Positions 48,140 through 58,377 of a stretch of 64,000 nucleotides of DNA are shown here, piece after piece. How positions within the stretch are numbered: the stretch's first letter is position 1; each line of letters opens with the position of its first letter. Source of the DNA: Kwoniella bestiolae CBS 10118 (taxonomy: Eukaryota > Basidiomycota > Tremellomycetes > Tremellales > Cryptococcaceae); the NCBI RefSeq assembly GCF_000512585.2, contig NC_089244.1:1674001-1738000 (forward strand). Reading direction: 5' to 3'. A program made the position numbers and the translations under genes. The notes under the pieces were generated by a model. That model was given only the letters and a program-made list of their open reading frames with translations, made no database searches and was not told the origin of the DNA.

Positions 48140-48824
48140 GTCGATTGTCCTGATTGCTCTGTTGTAAGGATAATGAATGTTGTTCTAACTTGGGTGAATG
48201 CAGCCGGCTGCAGTGCTATGATTCTCGAAGAGCGAAACAGCAAGTTGTCAATGCGGTACTGTACTAGAACTCTGTGAGGGAAACACTAACGTAGACGTGC
48301 TGCATTTTATATCTGTTTTTTGCACTGTCATTTGGTCGGCTGGCTTATTTAACGAAGATCAGCTTCACCCTTAATTGCCTTGCTCAAAGGAAAAGAAGGG
48401 GTTGACCCTTTTCGCCAATGAGGTGTCAATCAGCTCATGAGTGTCGACGGATCTGAAAGGATCGGAGTCGATCGAGGGCTTTCACAATGGCGCGAAACCA
48501 TCAAATGCGACAAATGGAACGGTGAAATCGCTGATGTAAATTGACTTTCTCAATACCTGGAAAATCGTGATCACTGTGTTTTCAAACGGTGCACTCATCT
48601 TCATTTGAAGTCCCCTCACACAGACTGCTCAAAGGTATGAGTCTCCGTCAAACACAAGCCTCCTAGGGAGTTTACAGTGGATGATAGTAATTATGAACGC
48701 ATGATATATACACTGGCGAGCCAAAATGCGAGAAGCGATAAAGGGAGTCAATAAAATTCATACAGTACATCAATCAGGATTAGAAGGTCTCTCGAGCTTT
48801 CTTGACTGAGACTGATGGATCCCA
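48140..48824. promoter_or_regulatory. Upstream region of array copy A / downstream of copy B
   Basis: A TATAAAAT box on the minus strand lies at 48304-48311, 165 bp from the copy A ATG. A CTCAAAGGAAAAG word on the plus strand near 48384 is the nearest thing to the ACAAAGG element of the other copies. No gene was seen. Confidence 0.5.
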
Positions 48825-49800
48825 TTATCTTGCGCTCGTGGTGGCATTGACGATGTCCCAGGTCTACAGAATCAAATGATGTCAATTCGTGTCCCATACT
48901 TATCCCCTGCCGTGAACCGACTCACCTGAATGCCATCATCTTCCGCTTTACACGCAGAGAACTGGATCTTCTTTTCGATGGAGAGAGGTCCTACATCCTC
49001 GACTTGTGTATCATTTCTCAACGATACACATCCCTTCTCATCCTGTTCCGTTTCCGGATCTGAAAACACGATTCAAATCCATCAAATCAACAACATTCCA
49101 GGACTGCACTTGACAGAGCTACAGGAGATCTTCAGAGCATTAGATGGGACTGGGACTTACAGAGATAGTTGGATATATGACTATTACCCTCATCGTAAGA
49201 CCATAGTTGTTTCAGCGGAATCCGATCATATCCTATCGGACATTCCTCTATGGTCAGGACAATGCCATCGGCAACACCATGATCACCCCTGTCCAAGCAG
49301 AACTCATTCATGTTGATATCGAATATCGAGATGGTTTGTAATCCACCGATCCCAAAGGTGGGACCCTTCCATTCTTGGTATTTGGAATTCTCGTCGGACC
49401 TCTCAGCGCATTTGGATCTGGGAGACTCAAGACCTTATCAGCTCGTGATATCGTCTCGAAAAACGTGCATCTCTGGATTTGGCACAGGAGCTGATTAAAG
49501 GTCTTCGATGGGTACCCACAGGTCAACTTTCTCCCCAGCTTGAATATTACCCGTCGGTACAGTCAGGCAGAGATTCTGATACGAGGGAGCTTTGGCTAAG
49601 CGATCATTCAGACAGATCAGGGTGATGTTTCTCGGAGTTATACTCCACGATATCCAAGGAAAGGAGTCACAAGTTGGGCATTGTGTTAATGTGAAGGGTT
49701 TTGCAAAATTGTAAAACTCACGTTTGATTCTCACCATACTGTCAAGCGCACTTACCCCCGCGAGGAGAGGCAAGACCGCGAGAAGATACCTGGTGTACAT
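48825..49800 (-). CDS. Array copy B: secreted ricin-B-type beta-trefoil protein, intact
   Basis: Exons are 49800-49722 (79 nt), 49595-49520 (76 nt), 49417-49161 (257 nt), 49059-48926 (134 nt) and 48863-48825 (39 nt), giving 194 residues. A signal peptide (MYTRYLLAVLPLLAGVSA) is followed by three weak repeats. Each has a Cys-Leu/Ile opening, a hydrophobic strand ending in Cys, and a (Q/K)xW-like end. The first is NLCLTVPTGNIQAGEKVDL to SKC with YQEWKGP. The second is EFCLDRGDHGVADGIVL to EEC with KQLWSY. The third is GCVSLRNDTQVE to SAC with QTWDIV. This is the pattern of ricin-B (QxW) beta-trefoil lectins. Only the carbohydrate-binding fold is suggested; there is no catalytic or toxic domain. 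Ligand and role are unknown. Confidence 0.75.
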
Positions 49801-49965
49801 GTCGCTTGAAAAGACCTTGATAGTGGATGCAGTATAGTACAATAATAAGCGTATCTGAATGTGAATAACAAATAGGAAAGCCGATGATAAATTACAGACT
49901 TGGTAGACTGAAAAGTGAGCTTTCTATCATGGGAGGGGGGACAGTGTATGACCCATAAGCGAACC

Positions 49966-49973
49966 CATTTATA
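49966..49973 (-). promoter_or_regulatory. TATA-like box of array copy B (one of a conserved set)
   Basis: The sequence is TATAAATG on the minus strand. Equivalent boxes lie at 48304-48311 (copy A), 51542-51550 (copy C) and 53852-53859 (copy E), 156-172 bp from the respective ATGs. The matching position upstream of dead copy D has none. Confidence 0.6.
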
Positions 49974-50011
49974 TCCCTTTTCTGGGGTCTTGAAAGAGAC
50001 GTCCTAAGTGG

Positions 50012-50034
50012 ACAAAGGGTATATGAGTCCTTTG
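50012..50034. promoter_or_regulatory. Paired ACAAAGG elements upstream of array copy B
   Basis: ACAAAGGG on the plus strand (50012-50019) and ACAAAGGA on the minus strand (50027-50034) form an inverted pair. Single copies lie at 51633-51640 (copy C) and 53922-53929 (copy E). The core equals the HMG-box pheromone response element known from basidiomycete mating regulators (Prf1/Mat2). Function here is inferred. Confidence 0.5.
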
Positions 50035-50427
50035 TTCAATTTCACGCAATAAAGTGCATCTCATGGCCTATGAACACACTCCATGGGAGAAAGGATGGGG
50101 ATGATTTCGTCTCGTCTCTTGCATGGACTGAATAATATTCGATTGAGCATCCGGTTACTAGGGGTAAGATTACCAGGAATTTACTGTTTCTGTGCTCGCC
50201 ACTCGTGATACAACTGACTGTAGGGGAGCCGAAGTTGAGCCTGACGATTGACTTGTCCAGGAATCGATCATCGATCATACAAGATTGAGTAGGTGCATGC
50301 TATTCTGGACAATCTGATGCATACATCGCTCCCACCCATCGTTCACATTGATACAATCCTCCCCACAACACCAGATACCGATCAGAGTCGTAGAAACAGT
50401 GGTCAAATCGAATGATCTCTCCCGCAT

Positions 50428-51370
50428 CTACCCACTTGTGGTAACGGGATTGATGTCCCAGATCTACAGTAGACAGAATCATGATAGAGACTAAAGTCAG
50501 CGCCAGCTCGAGCGAGAAAAAGGTTAAAATTGAATCGTTTAGAGGATAGAACTCAAGTGATTTCGAAAAGGTGGGGCTGACCTGAGTGTTCGACGAGTTA
50601 TTGCATGCCACGAACTGAATTCTCTTGCTGATCGCGAACGGGTCTCCAGACTCGACGGGCGTATCTTCCTTGAAGGAGATACAACCGGTAAGTTTCTTCT
50701 TGCTTTCATCCGTCTCGGTTTCTGGGTCTAGGAATAGATAGGCTCCCTCAGGATAAGATCTGATACCGAGGACAATGCAAAGACTCACATAAATAATTGA
50801 AAATATGGTTTGTACTTTCCTCGTAAGACCACATCATCGACCTTGGAATTGGCTTCGGGCCATCACTTCCTTTAGGACATTGAGTCAATTTCAATGCGGT
50901 GCCATTAGCAGCACCATCTTGACCTCTGTCCAGGCAGTATTCAGGGGATCCCTCGCCGTCTCTGATGGAAATGGTTTCGTGTCCATCTTTACCGACTGTG
51001 GGTCCAGACCATTTTTGGAACTTGGCGTTTGCATTGGCGTCATCAGCGCAATCCGACCTAGGTGACATTTTTGTATCAGCTGGTGTGGGTTTCACAAAGG
51101 GTTGACGAAAGCGATTAGAGTGAAGATACCTACAAATGAACGTCTTGGCCAACTGCAAGGGCTCCGGTTGGGACTGTTAGGCAGAGGTTCTTGCAGTTTC
51201 CTCCTCGGGCTAGAAGAGTGAGAAAACAACTCAGTGTTATAACATAACGAGGGAATATGACTGGCTGAGTGTGACAGTTTAGGTCACTCACGTTGGATCC
51301 TGGCGAGGGGCTCAACGGCGTAGACCCCGGCAAGGAAAGGCAAAATGGCGATGATGGTCTTGGCGTACAT
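50428..51370 (-). CDS. Array copy C: secreted ricin-B-type beta-trefoil protein, intact
   Basis: Exons are 51370-51292 (79 nt), 51209-51134 (76 nt), 51057-50789 (269 nt), 50727-50582 (146 nt) and 50463-50428 (36 nt); 201 residues. It has the clearest lectin-like repeats of the array: signal peptide MYAKTIIAILPFLAGVYA; NLCLTVPTGALAVGQDVHL with FQKWSGP; then EYCLDRGQDGAANGTALKL to TQC with MMWSY. The second repeat matches the ricin-B consensus (CLD..gg..nGt.l.l..C) well. The third is GCISFKEDTPVESGDPF to VAC with the canonical QIWDIN ending. Paired Cys residues in each repeat could form the usual lectin disulphides. Identity with copies A and B is obvious by eye along the whole length, which points to tandem duplication. 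Confidence 0.78.
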
Positions 51371-52250
51371 GTCGTTCGATGCGGTTCGCGTCGATCGATT
51401 TGCAGTATATAAATATCGTAAATCTCTTCTAAAAATCTTATCAATGAATGGCTATGATGTTACTCGTACTGCTGGCTACTGTCAATTGGAAACTCTTGTA
51501 AGATACTGGATATACCCTTTCGAACCAGTTCATCTACTGCACCTTATATATCTTTTTCCCGTACCGTCTCGCCCTTATCTCGTAGAGCTGGCAGTTGCTC
51601 AAACCTTATTCTGCGATCTGTAACGCTTGAGATCCTTTGTCAGATAATCTGATCAACGTAGATCCTCATAATAGTCGACCAGAACGGACGGTCGAAAGGG
51701 GGAGGATGATTGCGCAGAACTTCCAAGGAGAGCCAAGGAAGATGAGTTCGAGTAGATGTGACGCTATGATTGCTGCGGCGATCCCGAAAGGAGGCGGCAT
51801 CTGGTTTGTCCGAGCTTAAAGGTAAGTCCGTCATTCGATTGCTCAACCGATAATGGGTGGCCTAACGGGCTGTGTTGCCGATTGCAGCGAGATTTGATTG
51901 TCTGCGTGTTTCGAAAACTTTCGACTTATCAAACATAAATTGGGTGTTTCGAGCACTCGTCACAGGAAAGAGGATGTTTGACAATCAATCCTTTCCACAT
52001 TTGATGTGCGGCTTCCAAGCAAAATTCGGTATGGTCTTATTTCGGAATGATTGTCCACCAACAGGTGAGTGATCAACTTGTGGCCACTTCCAAACATTGG
52101 ATTCGGGACTGTGCAATCTCCTCCACTCGGTGCTGACCGGATCACCATGATCAGCCACGGCTGTCGAACCCGTCACTCGAGCCTGCTTGTTCGCGACCGC
52201 GGCAGAGTGCAGTACACGACCCCTGGGGGGTACGTTCTCCAAATAATCAG
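51371..52250. other. Upstream region of copy C and 3' remains of dead copy D
   Basis: A TATATAAGG word on the minus strand at 51542-51550 is 172 bp from the copy C ATG, and ACAAAGGA on the minus strand spans 51633-51640. Between about 51960 and 52250 lies degenerate sequence that may be the end of copy D: a minus-strand HSEIRP phrase near 52040 recalls DHSEVRP in exon 4 of copy A. Splice sites and frame are lost. Confidence 0.45.
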
Positions 52251-52506
52251 AGATGTACCTCCTGACCCAGGACAGATATACCATCTGCGACAGTCAAACA
52301 CAGGTCGATGTAGTTTCAAGGGAAGGCTAGAGACAGCAGGTACGTGAGTCAACCTTGTACTGCCACAACAAGCAGGCCCCAGGAAACAAAGAACCGTCCA
52401 AATCCGCTTCCTGAATGCTTCTGGATTTACATTGAATTGGAAATCGCCGTGACGCATCAATATCAGCAAGGAGAGGTAAGATGTCAAACAAATTTCTGGC
52501 CTACAT
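52251..52506 (-). pseudogene. Array copy D: dead lectin-like gene (first two exons recognisable)
   Basis: The ATG at 52506 is followed directly by TAG where its relatives have a Tyr codon, then by a signal-peptide-like stretch ending LPLLADIDA. A phase-1 donor (GTAAAT) closes a 76-nt exon 1. Exon 2 is exactly 76 nt (52326-52251), as in all other copies, and keeps DLCLTVADGISVLGQEVHL, but it contains an in-frame TGA near its start and its donor has become CTGATT. There is no TATA-like box at the conserved distance. Beyond 52251 similarity fades. The multiple independent lesions show a true pseudogene, unlike copy A. Confidence 0.75.
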
Positions 52507-52804
52507 GTTTCTGTTATCGTACACGCGTGGAACGTATGGAATATAATCGATCAGGAAAGGATACTCATGTATCGCCATGGGATGAGCGTACCAAGGATCC
52601 GCGAATAGGTAAGGTAGGGATCTTGGTTGATCGTCTTACTGTGTACTGAGAGAGCAAAGTGACAGAGGTAGAAATACATTCGTGTAAGGACCATACCATG
52701 ACACCACTAAACGACATCCACCCTATAATTGCGAGATGTATTGCGTGTAGTAACGACGCATGTTTAAGTAACATTGCAAAGCTGAATGATGGCATTACAC
52801 AGAA

Positions 52805-53696
52805 TCAGTATTGACAGTCTCCATGCCACACTCGCATCTTGGCGATCCTGATTTGCTGATGGTATGCAGTGCAATAATCTCTGTAAAACTCACCTCATTC
52901 ACATAGTGGGCCTCGTCGCAATCCCAGAGTTGGACTCTCTTAACCACTGAAAATGGTGCTCCCGGTTCTTCCTGGGAATCTGATTTGACACTCATGCATT
53001 TCTTCGGTACGCTCTCTTTCTCGTCCACCCCAAACAGGCTATCTTCATCGTCTTGCTCATCCTCTACGGTTTCCGAGCGGTCTACCCAGTTCAATATCAG
53101 CTCAGTGCACAATACTGTCTCCAAGACACATGATATGTTTGACGTACCAGGCTCACCAAAGTTCCAAAACTGATAATATGGTATTGTGTGGCTCCACAGG
53201 TGAGAGGCCGGTGGCTCCTTCACGTCTCCGAGAGCGCAGTCAGCCAATCTCAACGTTGCGCCATTCTCCCATTTGTCGCCTATATCCAAGCAGAACACGT
53301 CGGAGCCTCCAATCGTAATCTGTCGTCTTATCATCAAGGGTTCCGACCATCGGTGAAATATCGAAGTCTCGTTGTCATCTTCAACACATTCGGACCTGCC
53401 AGGCGAGATTCAGTCAACCCAGATGCCCCGGTGCTTTCGGGTTACCCGAATGCCATATAACTTACAGGTGAACTTCTTCGCCCACTGCAAGTTTGCCGCT
53501 CGATACGGTCAAACAGAGGTTTCCGTATTTCACCAATTGGGCTGAACAACATCTAATGTCAGTCCCTCTCATTCGATTTCACATACACCTGAGGCATGAA
53601 CCTCGGGTCGTACACACATTTGATTCTGACGCCGGTCGTTTCCGCACGGACGTTTGCCAGGAATGGTAATAAGACAAAAAGAAGCTTGGGGAACAT
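52805..53696 (-). CDS. Array copy E: diverged secreted beta-trefoil protein
   Basis: Exons are 53696-53618 (79 nt), 53541-53466 (76 nt), 53395-53148 (248 nt), 53081-52894 (188 nt) and probably 52837-52805 (33 nt); 207 residues. A signal peptide (MFPKLLFVLLPFLANVRA) and repeat 1 (NLCLTVSSGKLAVGEEVHL, then SEC and FHRWSEP) follow the family. Repeat 2 is looser (VFCLDIGDKWENGATLRL to ADC, HLWSH). Exon 4 carries an acidic insertion absent from the other copies (VEDEQDDEDSLFGVDEKE). Repeat 3 then continues with KCMSVKSDSQEE and VQLWDC. The last exon (MRVWHGDCQY) is placed by phase and a CCAAG acceptor; it keeps a xxW end, but the acceptor is uncertain. It is the oldest-looking surviving copy. Confidence 0.68.
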
Positions 53697-54476
53697 CTTT
53701 CACAGTTCACGGTGTATACCTGTTTCTTTCCGAAGACTACACTAGATATGCTAATGATACAGCTAAAGGGGTGGTCTCAGTTCCAGATTGTACTGAAAGT
53801 TAACGGTACTGATGTTCATTTATGTACACTCCAGATGATCTTCCGCCTGGCTATTTATACCCGCCGTTCTGCATCTTCGAGACAGCACAATCAAAAGTAG
53901 GCTGTGACTTGACAGCTTCAGTCCTTTGTGTCCATGATAATCCATCTGGATCATGATGATCTCAATGCGGCGATGATGGATAGTAAGGAGGACGGATCGA
54001 TCTACCACTTTGTAGATCAAGGAGGTTGACAGTGTATGCGGTGAGATTCTTGAAAGGAACGATATCTTGTCTTCGGACCATGAATTTCCGACGACCAATT
54101 GCTCCACATGTCTCGAGGATGTATCAGATAACGATCAGAGATCAGAGCAAATATATGGGGACAAAGCACTGCGAGTCACAACACAGTGATAGATGAGATA
54201 TCCCCGTCGACAAATCGACGTCCTTTCTCTTTTGATAAGATTCTATTTAGAGACCAGTTCGATCTTTGACTTGAACAGACGGGTCAGTAGCGAACACTTG
54301 CGTACATTTGATGCCTTGCCTCGGATGGTCCCAGCGATATCACCAGGACACACGCAACTTCACCAGTCTCGAACAACATGAGTAGTTATACCAATGACAA
54401 ATGGGCCCACAAATCAAGTCAAATACTGCATTTCTCACCATACTATCACCCCCGTCCAAGTCACTGCATCTGCACC
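53697..54476. promoter_or_regulatory. Promoter region of array copy E
   Basis: A TATAAATA box on the minus strand at 53852-53859 is 156 bp from the ATG, and ACAAAGGA on the minus strand at 53922-53929 is about 230 bp from it. Beyond about 54000 lies the presumed 3' flank of USO1. No further array member was recognised here. Confidence 0.5.
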
Positions 54477-57400
54477 CTACTCGTCATCCTCCTCATCATC
54501 GCTAACCTCAATCCCCTGATCCTTCATCTTCTTCTTATCCGCATTCCTCTTCGCCGTAAGTTCATCCAAAAGCACCAACAGATCCTCATGTTCCTTACTC
54601 TCCTCTTCCCTCTTGGTCTTCTCCTCCTCCAGGCTCTTCTCCAATTCTTTCACTTTAGAGTCCAATTCCGCGGCTCGTTTTTTAGCTGCTTTACCCGACT
54701 CCCCACCACCACCTCCTTGGGAGTTTCCAGCCGTAGAAGAGCCAGACGACTCAGCAGCCTTGAGCTTAGCTTCCAGCTCTTCAATCTTCTTTTCCAACGA
54801 GATTGTCTTCTCCTCCAATTCCTTTGATTTACTTTCACCGGACGATACCTTCTCCTCGGAGGACCTCAATTTCTCTTCCACCTCTTTCTTCTCTTGCAAC
54901 TCCAATTGAGTTTTCTCAAGCTCCGATCTACTTCCTTCGAACGATTTCTGCAACTGTTCCAACTCCTGTGTTCGTTCTTCCAGAGCTTTCTTGTCCTCTT
55001 CTGACGAGGCAGCATCCTGAGGAGCAGGAGCAGCTTTAGCTTTTTCTTCCAGGTCCTTGACCTTGGTCTCCAAATCCTTCAATTTGGTTTCCCTCGATTT
55101 GGAACTAGCTTTAGCCAGACTCAATTCCGACGAAGCTTTCTCGTGAGTCTCCTTCAGCGTAGCTAGTTCGGCTGAAACTTTGTCTAACTCCGATTTGGTA
55201 GATTCAGCAGAAGCTGCTATATCCTTCAGGGACTCGTACTCGTTCTTGAGGATTGATAGTTCTTCTTCCAATGTTGATCGAGCATTGGTAGTTTCCTGCA
55301 ATTGAGTAGAAAGGGTGGCGATTTGCGAAGAGAGTGAATCGACTTCGTGCACTAAGGTATCCTTCTACATATGGCGGAATCAAATGTCAGCTACAGATTT
55401 TCCGTTGTCGAGGAAATTTGACTGACCTCAGTCTTGTTCTCTTTGGTTATTGCCTCTAATTTCGATTGAAGTTGAACCACTTCATCAGTCTGAGCTTTGA
55501 GCTTCTGTCGAAGCGACATGATAATAGCGGCAGTTTCACCATCATCGACAGCTGAAATCGGTATCACATTTGTCAGTTGAATCCATCTTGGTTTTCGCCT
55601 CAACAACTCACGTCCAGATCCCCTGACAGCATCCGGGTCAATAGCGATGGATCGTTGGATTGTATCTATTTACCAACGCCGTTAGCCTTACTATAGAGGA
55701 AACGAATATCGTGGATACCCACAATAATGGTTCTTCCAGAAATCGACAAACGCCCAATCAAACCACAATTCCAACCCCTCATCAACCTCATCCGCGTCTC
55801 CTTCAGCCGTAGCAGCAGCAGTGGCATCGCTCCCCTCAGTATCAAACGCATCAGGTTGTACAGCTCTGAATCTCGGATCCTCTCGCAATCTGGCCATTCT
55901 TGATACGAACTGGTCTGGACCAATTCGGGAATGGAGGATGGGATGAAGGGTCGCTCTGCAATATGCTGTCAGCTGAAGTCGATGGAAGCACGGTGTCGAG
56001 TGAGCTCACCGGGTGATCTCTCCTGGCTCCCTGTTGAATTCGTAGCATACACCCAATAGGAATGCACTCAATCCTTGTACAAGAGGATCAATGCCGGTAG
56101 TTTGGGTGATAGGTTGTATGAGCTGTTGACCTACTGTCAGCTGGCGAGCACGATCAACAGTGATATAACAGCAAACTTACAACTTGTAAATTCGCACTTT
56201 CGCTTAAGAACTCTTTTACTGTCTTTGGGCTGTCCCATAACCAAGTGCACAGTAATACCAGATATCCAACCATCACTCTTGTCCAATCTTCTTCTTCTGG
56301 TAATCCAGTTGTCAAACCTTCTTTGGCAGCTCTGTTCACACATTCGGTTTGTTCTCTCGAAGCCATCATGAGATTCCCAACAACCAACTGAACAAGGGAT
56401 ACTTTGTCTTCATCATCTGCAATTGCACTATCACCAGAGTCTCCCGAAGGAATGTTGATATCTCGAGCTAATTTCTTGGCATGTTCGGAGTTTCTGATCA
56501 AGTGAGCAAGTAAAAGACAGGAGAACAGAGGTCGATAGGGATCGAACGGTTCGGTCGATGACTGAGGGAGATCAAGTAGACCGGAAAGGATTAACGAGCC
56601 TGCTGATTGAGGTTGATCGGGGAAGTTGGCGTTAGGGTTATCCGATGGTGGAGTTACCATAGATGAGAGTATGCCAATCCGAGCATCGTCATTCCCTGAC
56701 ACATAAGCCTAGAAGGTGCGTCAGCTATGATGAGGTGGACAATATTTACGTGCTAGCTCACCTCGAACATGTTGACACCGGCAGCTCTACCTCTCAAGCC
56801 CCTTCCTCCAGCACTGGAATCACCTTCAATGACGGCGGTGACTAACGCTACAGCGGTTGGCTTGTTGGGTATCCTCACGAATCCACCATTTGGATGTTCC
56901 TCATCCGCATGTACAGCCACAAGAGGGGAGATCAACAGACTCGAAAGGAGATCTTGGTTGGCGGGTGATGAGAGGAGGATAGGTGTGAGAGTGTTCAGTG
57001 CTTGCGATTTGATACCATTTGGAGCATTTGATGCAAGGGAAAGTTCGACCAGACATCGAGTCACACCGCCAGTCACCATGGCAGTCTTTTCTGGTTCGTC
57101 AGCTAGTGTACGAGAAAGAGATACCTGCCAGCTCACCTGATTACCACCGCCAGGACCGCCCACTAGCATCCTGATCAGACCAAGTACCAAACCGGTATTA
57201 TAGATCTTTTGCTCCGGCCAATATTGCAATGCGAATTCGTCAGGTGTAGGTACGTCAGCTGGCAAGGGCGAAGGGAAGCCGATGATCCTGGGGATGGTCG
57301 GGATGAGAGATAGCTCTCGGAAGTAGTTCTATTCTCAAACTGGTCAGTTCTACACATCAACGCAGATACCCCAACTGAACTTACCTGGTTTGATACGTTA

Positions 57401-58377
57401 AACCTCAACAAACAACCAATAACAGTCAAAGCATCCTGCACGACGATCCCACCTTCCACCCCACCTTCAGCATCTATAATCTGGAACAATCGCTCAAACG
57501 CTCCCGAGAACGCTACGATCTTTTGTAAATCCGCATTCCCAGCCAACATAGCGGGTAGGAGCAACAATGCTTCATTCCTTAGCATCTCACTTGCTCCTCC
57601 ACCTAATTGCGCTGCTTGAGGTTGACTACCTGGTGGTGGGGCCGGGTCCAATACTGAGAGTATACCGTCTACTCCTGGTGGTGGGGCTGACATTATATAT
57701 GATTGGGCAACGGCCGGTCGGGAGGTCAAAAGTTGTGAGAGGAATTGAAGGGAGTAGAATCGGGGGTAGAAGGATGGTGAGTTGGAGAGGAGCGATAAGA
57801 GGGAATGAAGTGGTTTGGGTTGCTAATGATCAAAAACTCAGCTGATTCTCAGCGACGGTATCACCTCCAGAGAAGCAGCTCACCTCGAGAAAAGCATCGG
57901 TGAACCTGAGACCTAAATCGTCCTTGGCGGGCTGTACAGTTGACCATTATCAGCTGGACCTTTAAGAAGATAAGTGTAAGCGAGACAAAGCTAACCTTTT
58001 CAGCAGTCTCACAAAGCTGCATCAGCGTTTCCAACGCAGCTTTAGCAATCTCCACGTCATATGGCGCATCGTGCTCCAATACCGCTATGAGCGGTACCAT
58101 AGCGTGTGTACCGACATCCTGTCGACCAATAAGTCGTCAGCTTGGCCCGTGGCCCAGGACGGAAGGGGACACTGACCTCTTTCCAATCCCTGCTCAGACC
58201 TTTAAGACCCAATACGGCCGTACGTCTATCTTCCACAGCAGCACTGGTGTTTATCCTATCTACGAGCTTCTCTATAGTCTCGGTAGCTGTTTGAGGAGCA
58301 CCAAGATCACCTCGCAGTTGGTTGTAAGCTGAACTCAGCCTTGTGGAGAACATTGATGTGAACTGTTGAGTGGACAT
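54477..58377 (-). CDS. USO1: Vesicle tethering factor USO1 / p115
   Basis: This is a homodimeric coiled-coil tether for ER-to-Golgi COPII vesicles. Exons: 58377-58177, 58118-57996, 57931-57884, 57822-57385, 57328-57137, 57085-56762, 56708-56181, 56122-56010, 55955-55723, 55665-55612, 55551-55427, 55364-54477; 1088 residues, all in phase. The globular armadillo head covers about 1-740. Family phrases are EDRRTAVLGLKGLSRDWKE, LMQLCETAEK, then NQNYFRELSLIP and ALNTLTPILLSS. The tail from about 760 is a long Glu/Lys/Ser coiled coil (KLKAQTDEVVQLQSKLEAI). The chain ends in the acidic stretch SDDEEDDE that p115 uses to contact golgins. The exon 7/8 acceptor (CAACAG at 56123-56128) was chosen by phase. 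Confidence 0.93.

Larger units (their letters stand above)
49801..50427. promoter_or_regulatory. Promoter region of array copy B
   Basis: A TATAAATG box on the minus strand at 49966-49973 is 166 bp from the ATG. Two ACAAAGG elements lie further out: ACAAAGGG on the plus strand at 50012-50019 and ACAAAGGA on the minus strand at 50027-50034. The frame at 50042-50278 is not part of the family and was not accepted. Confidence 0.55.

Noticed and set aside
51637..51846. Minus- and plus-strand frames of 60-68 codons between copies C and D
   Set aside because: No similarity to the array proteins or any family; they lie in sequence expected to be promoter or decayed copy D.
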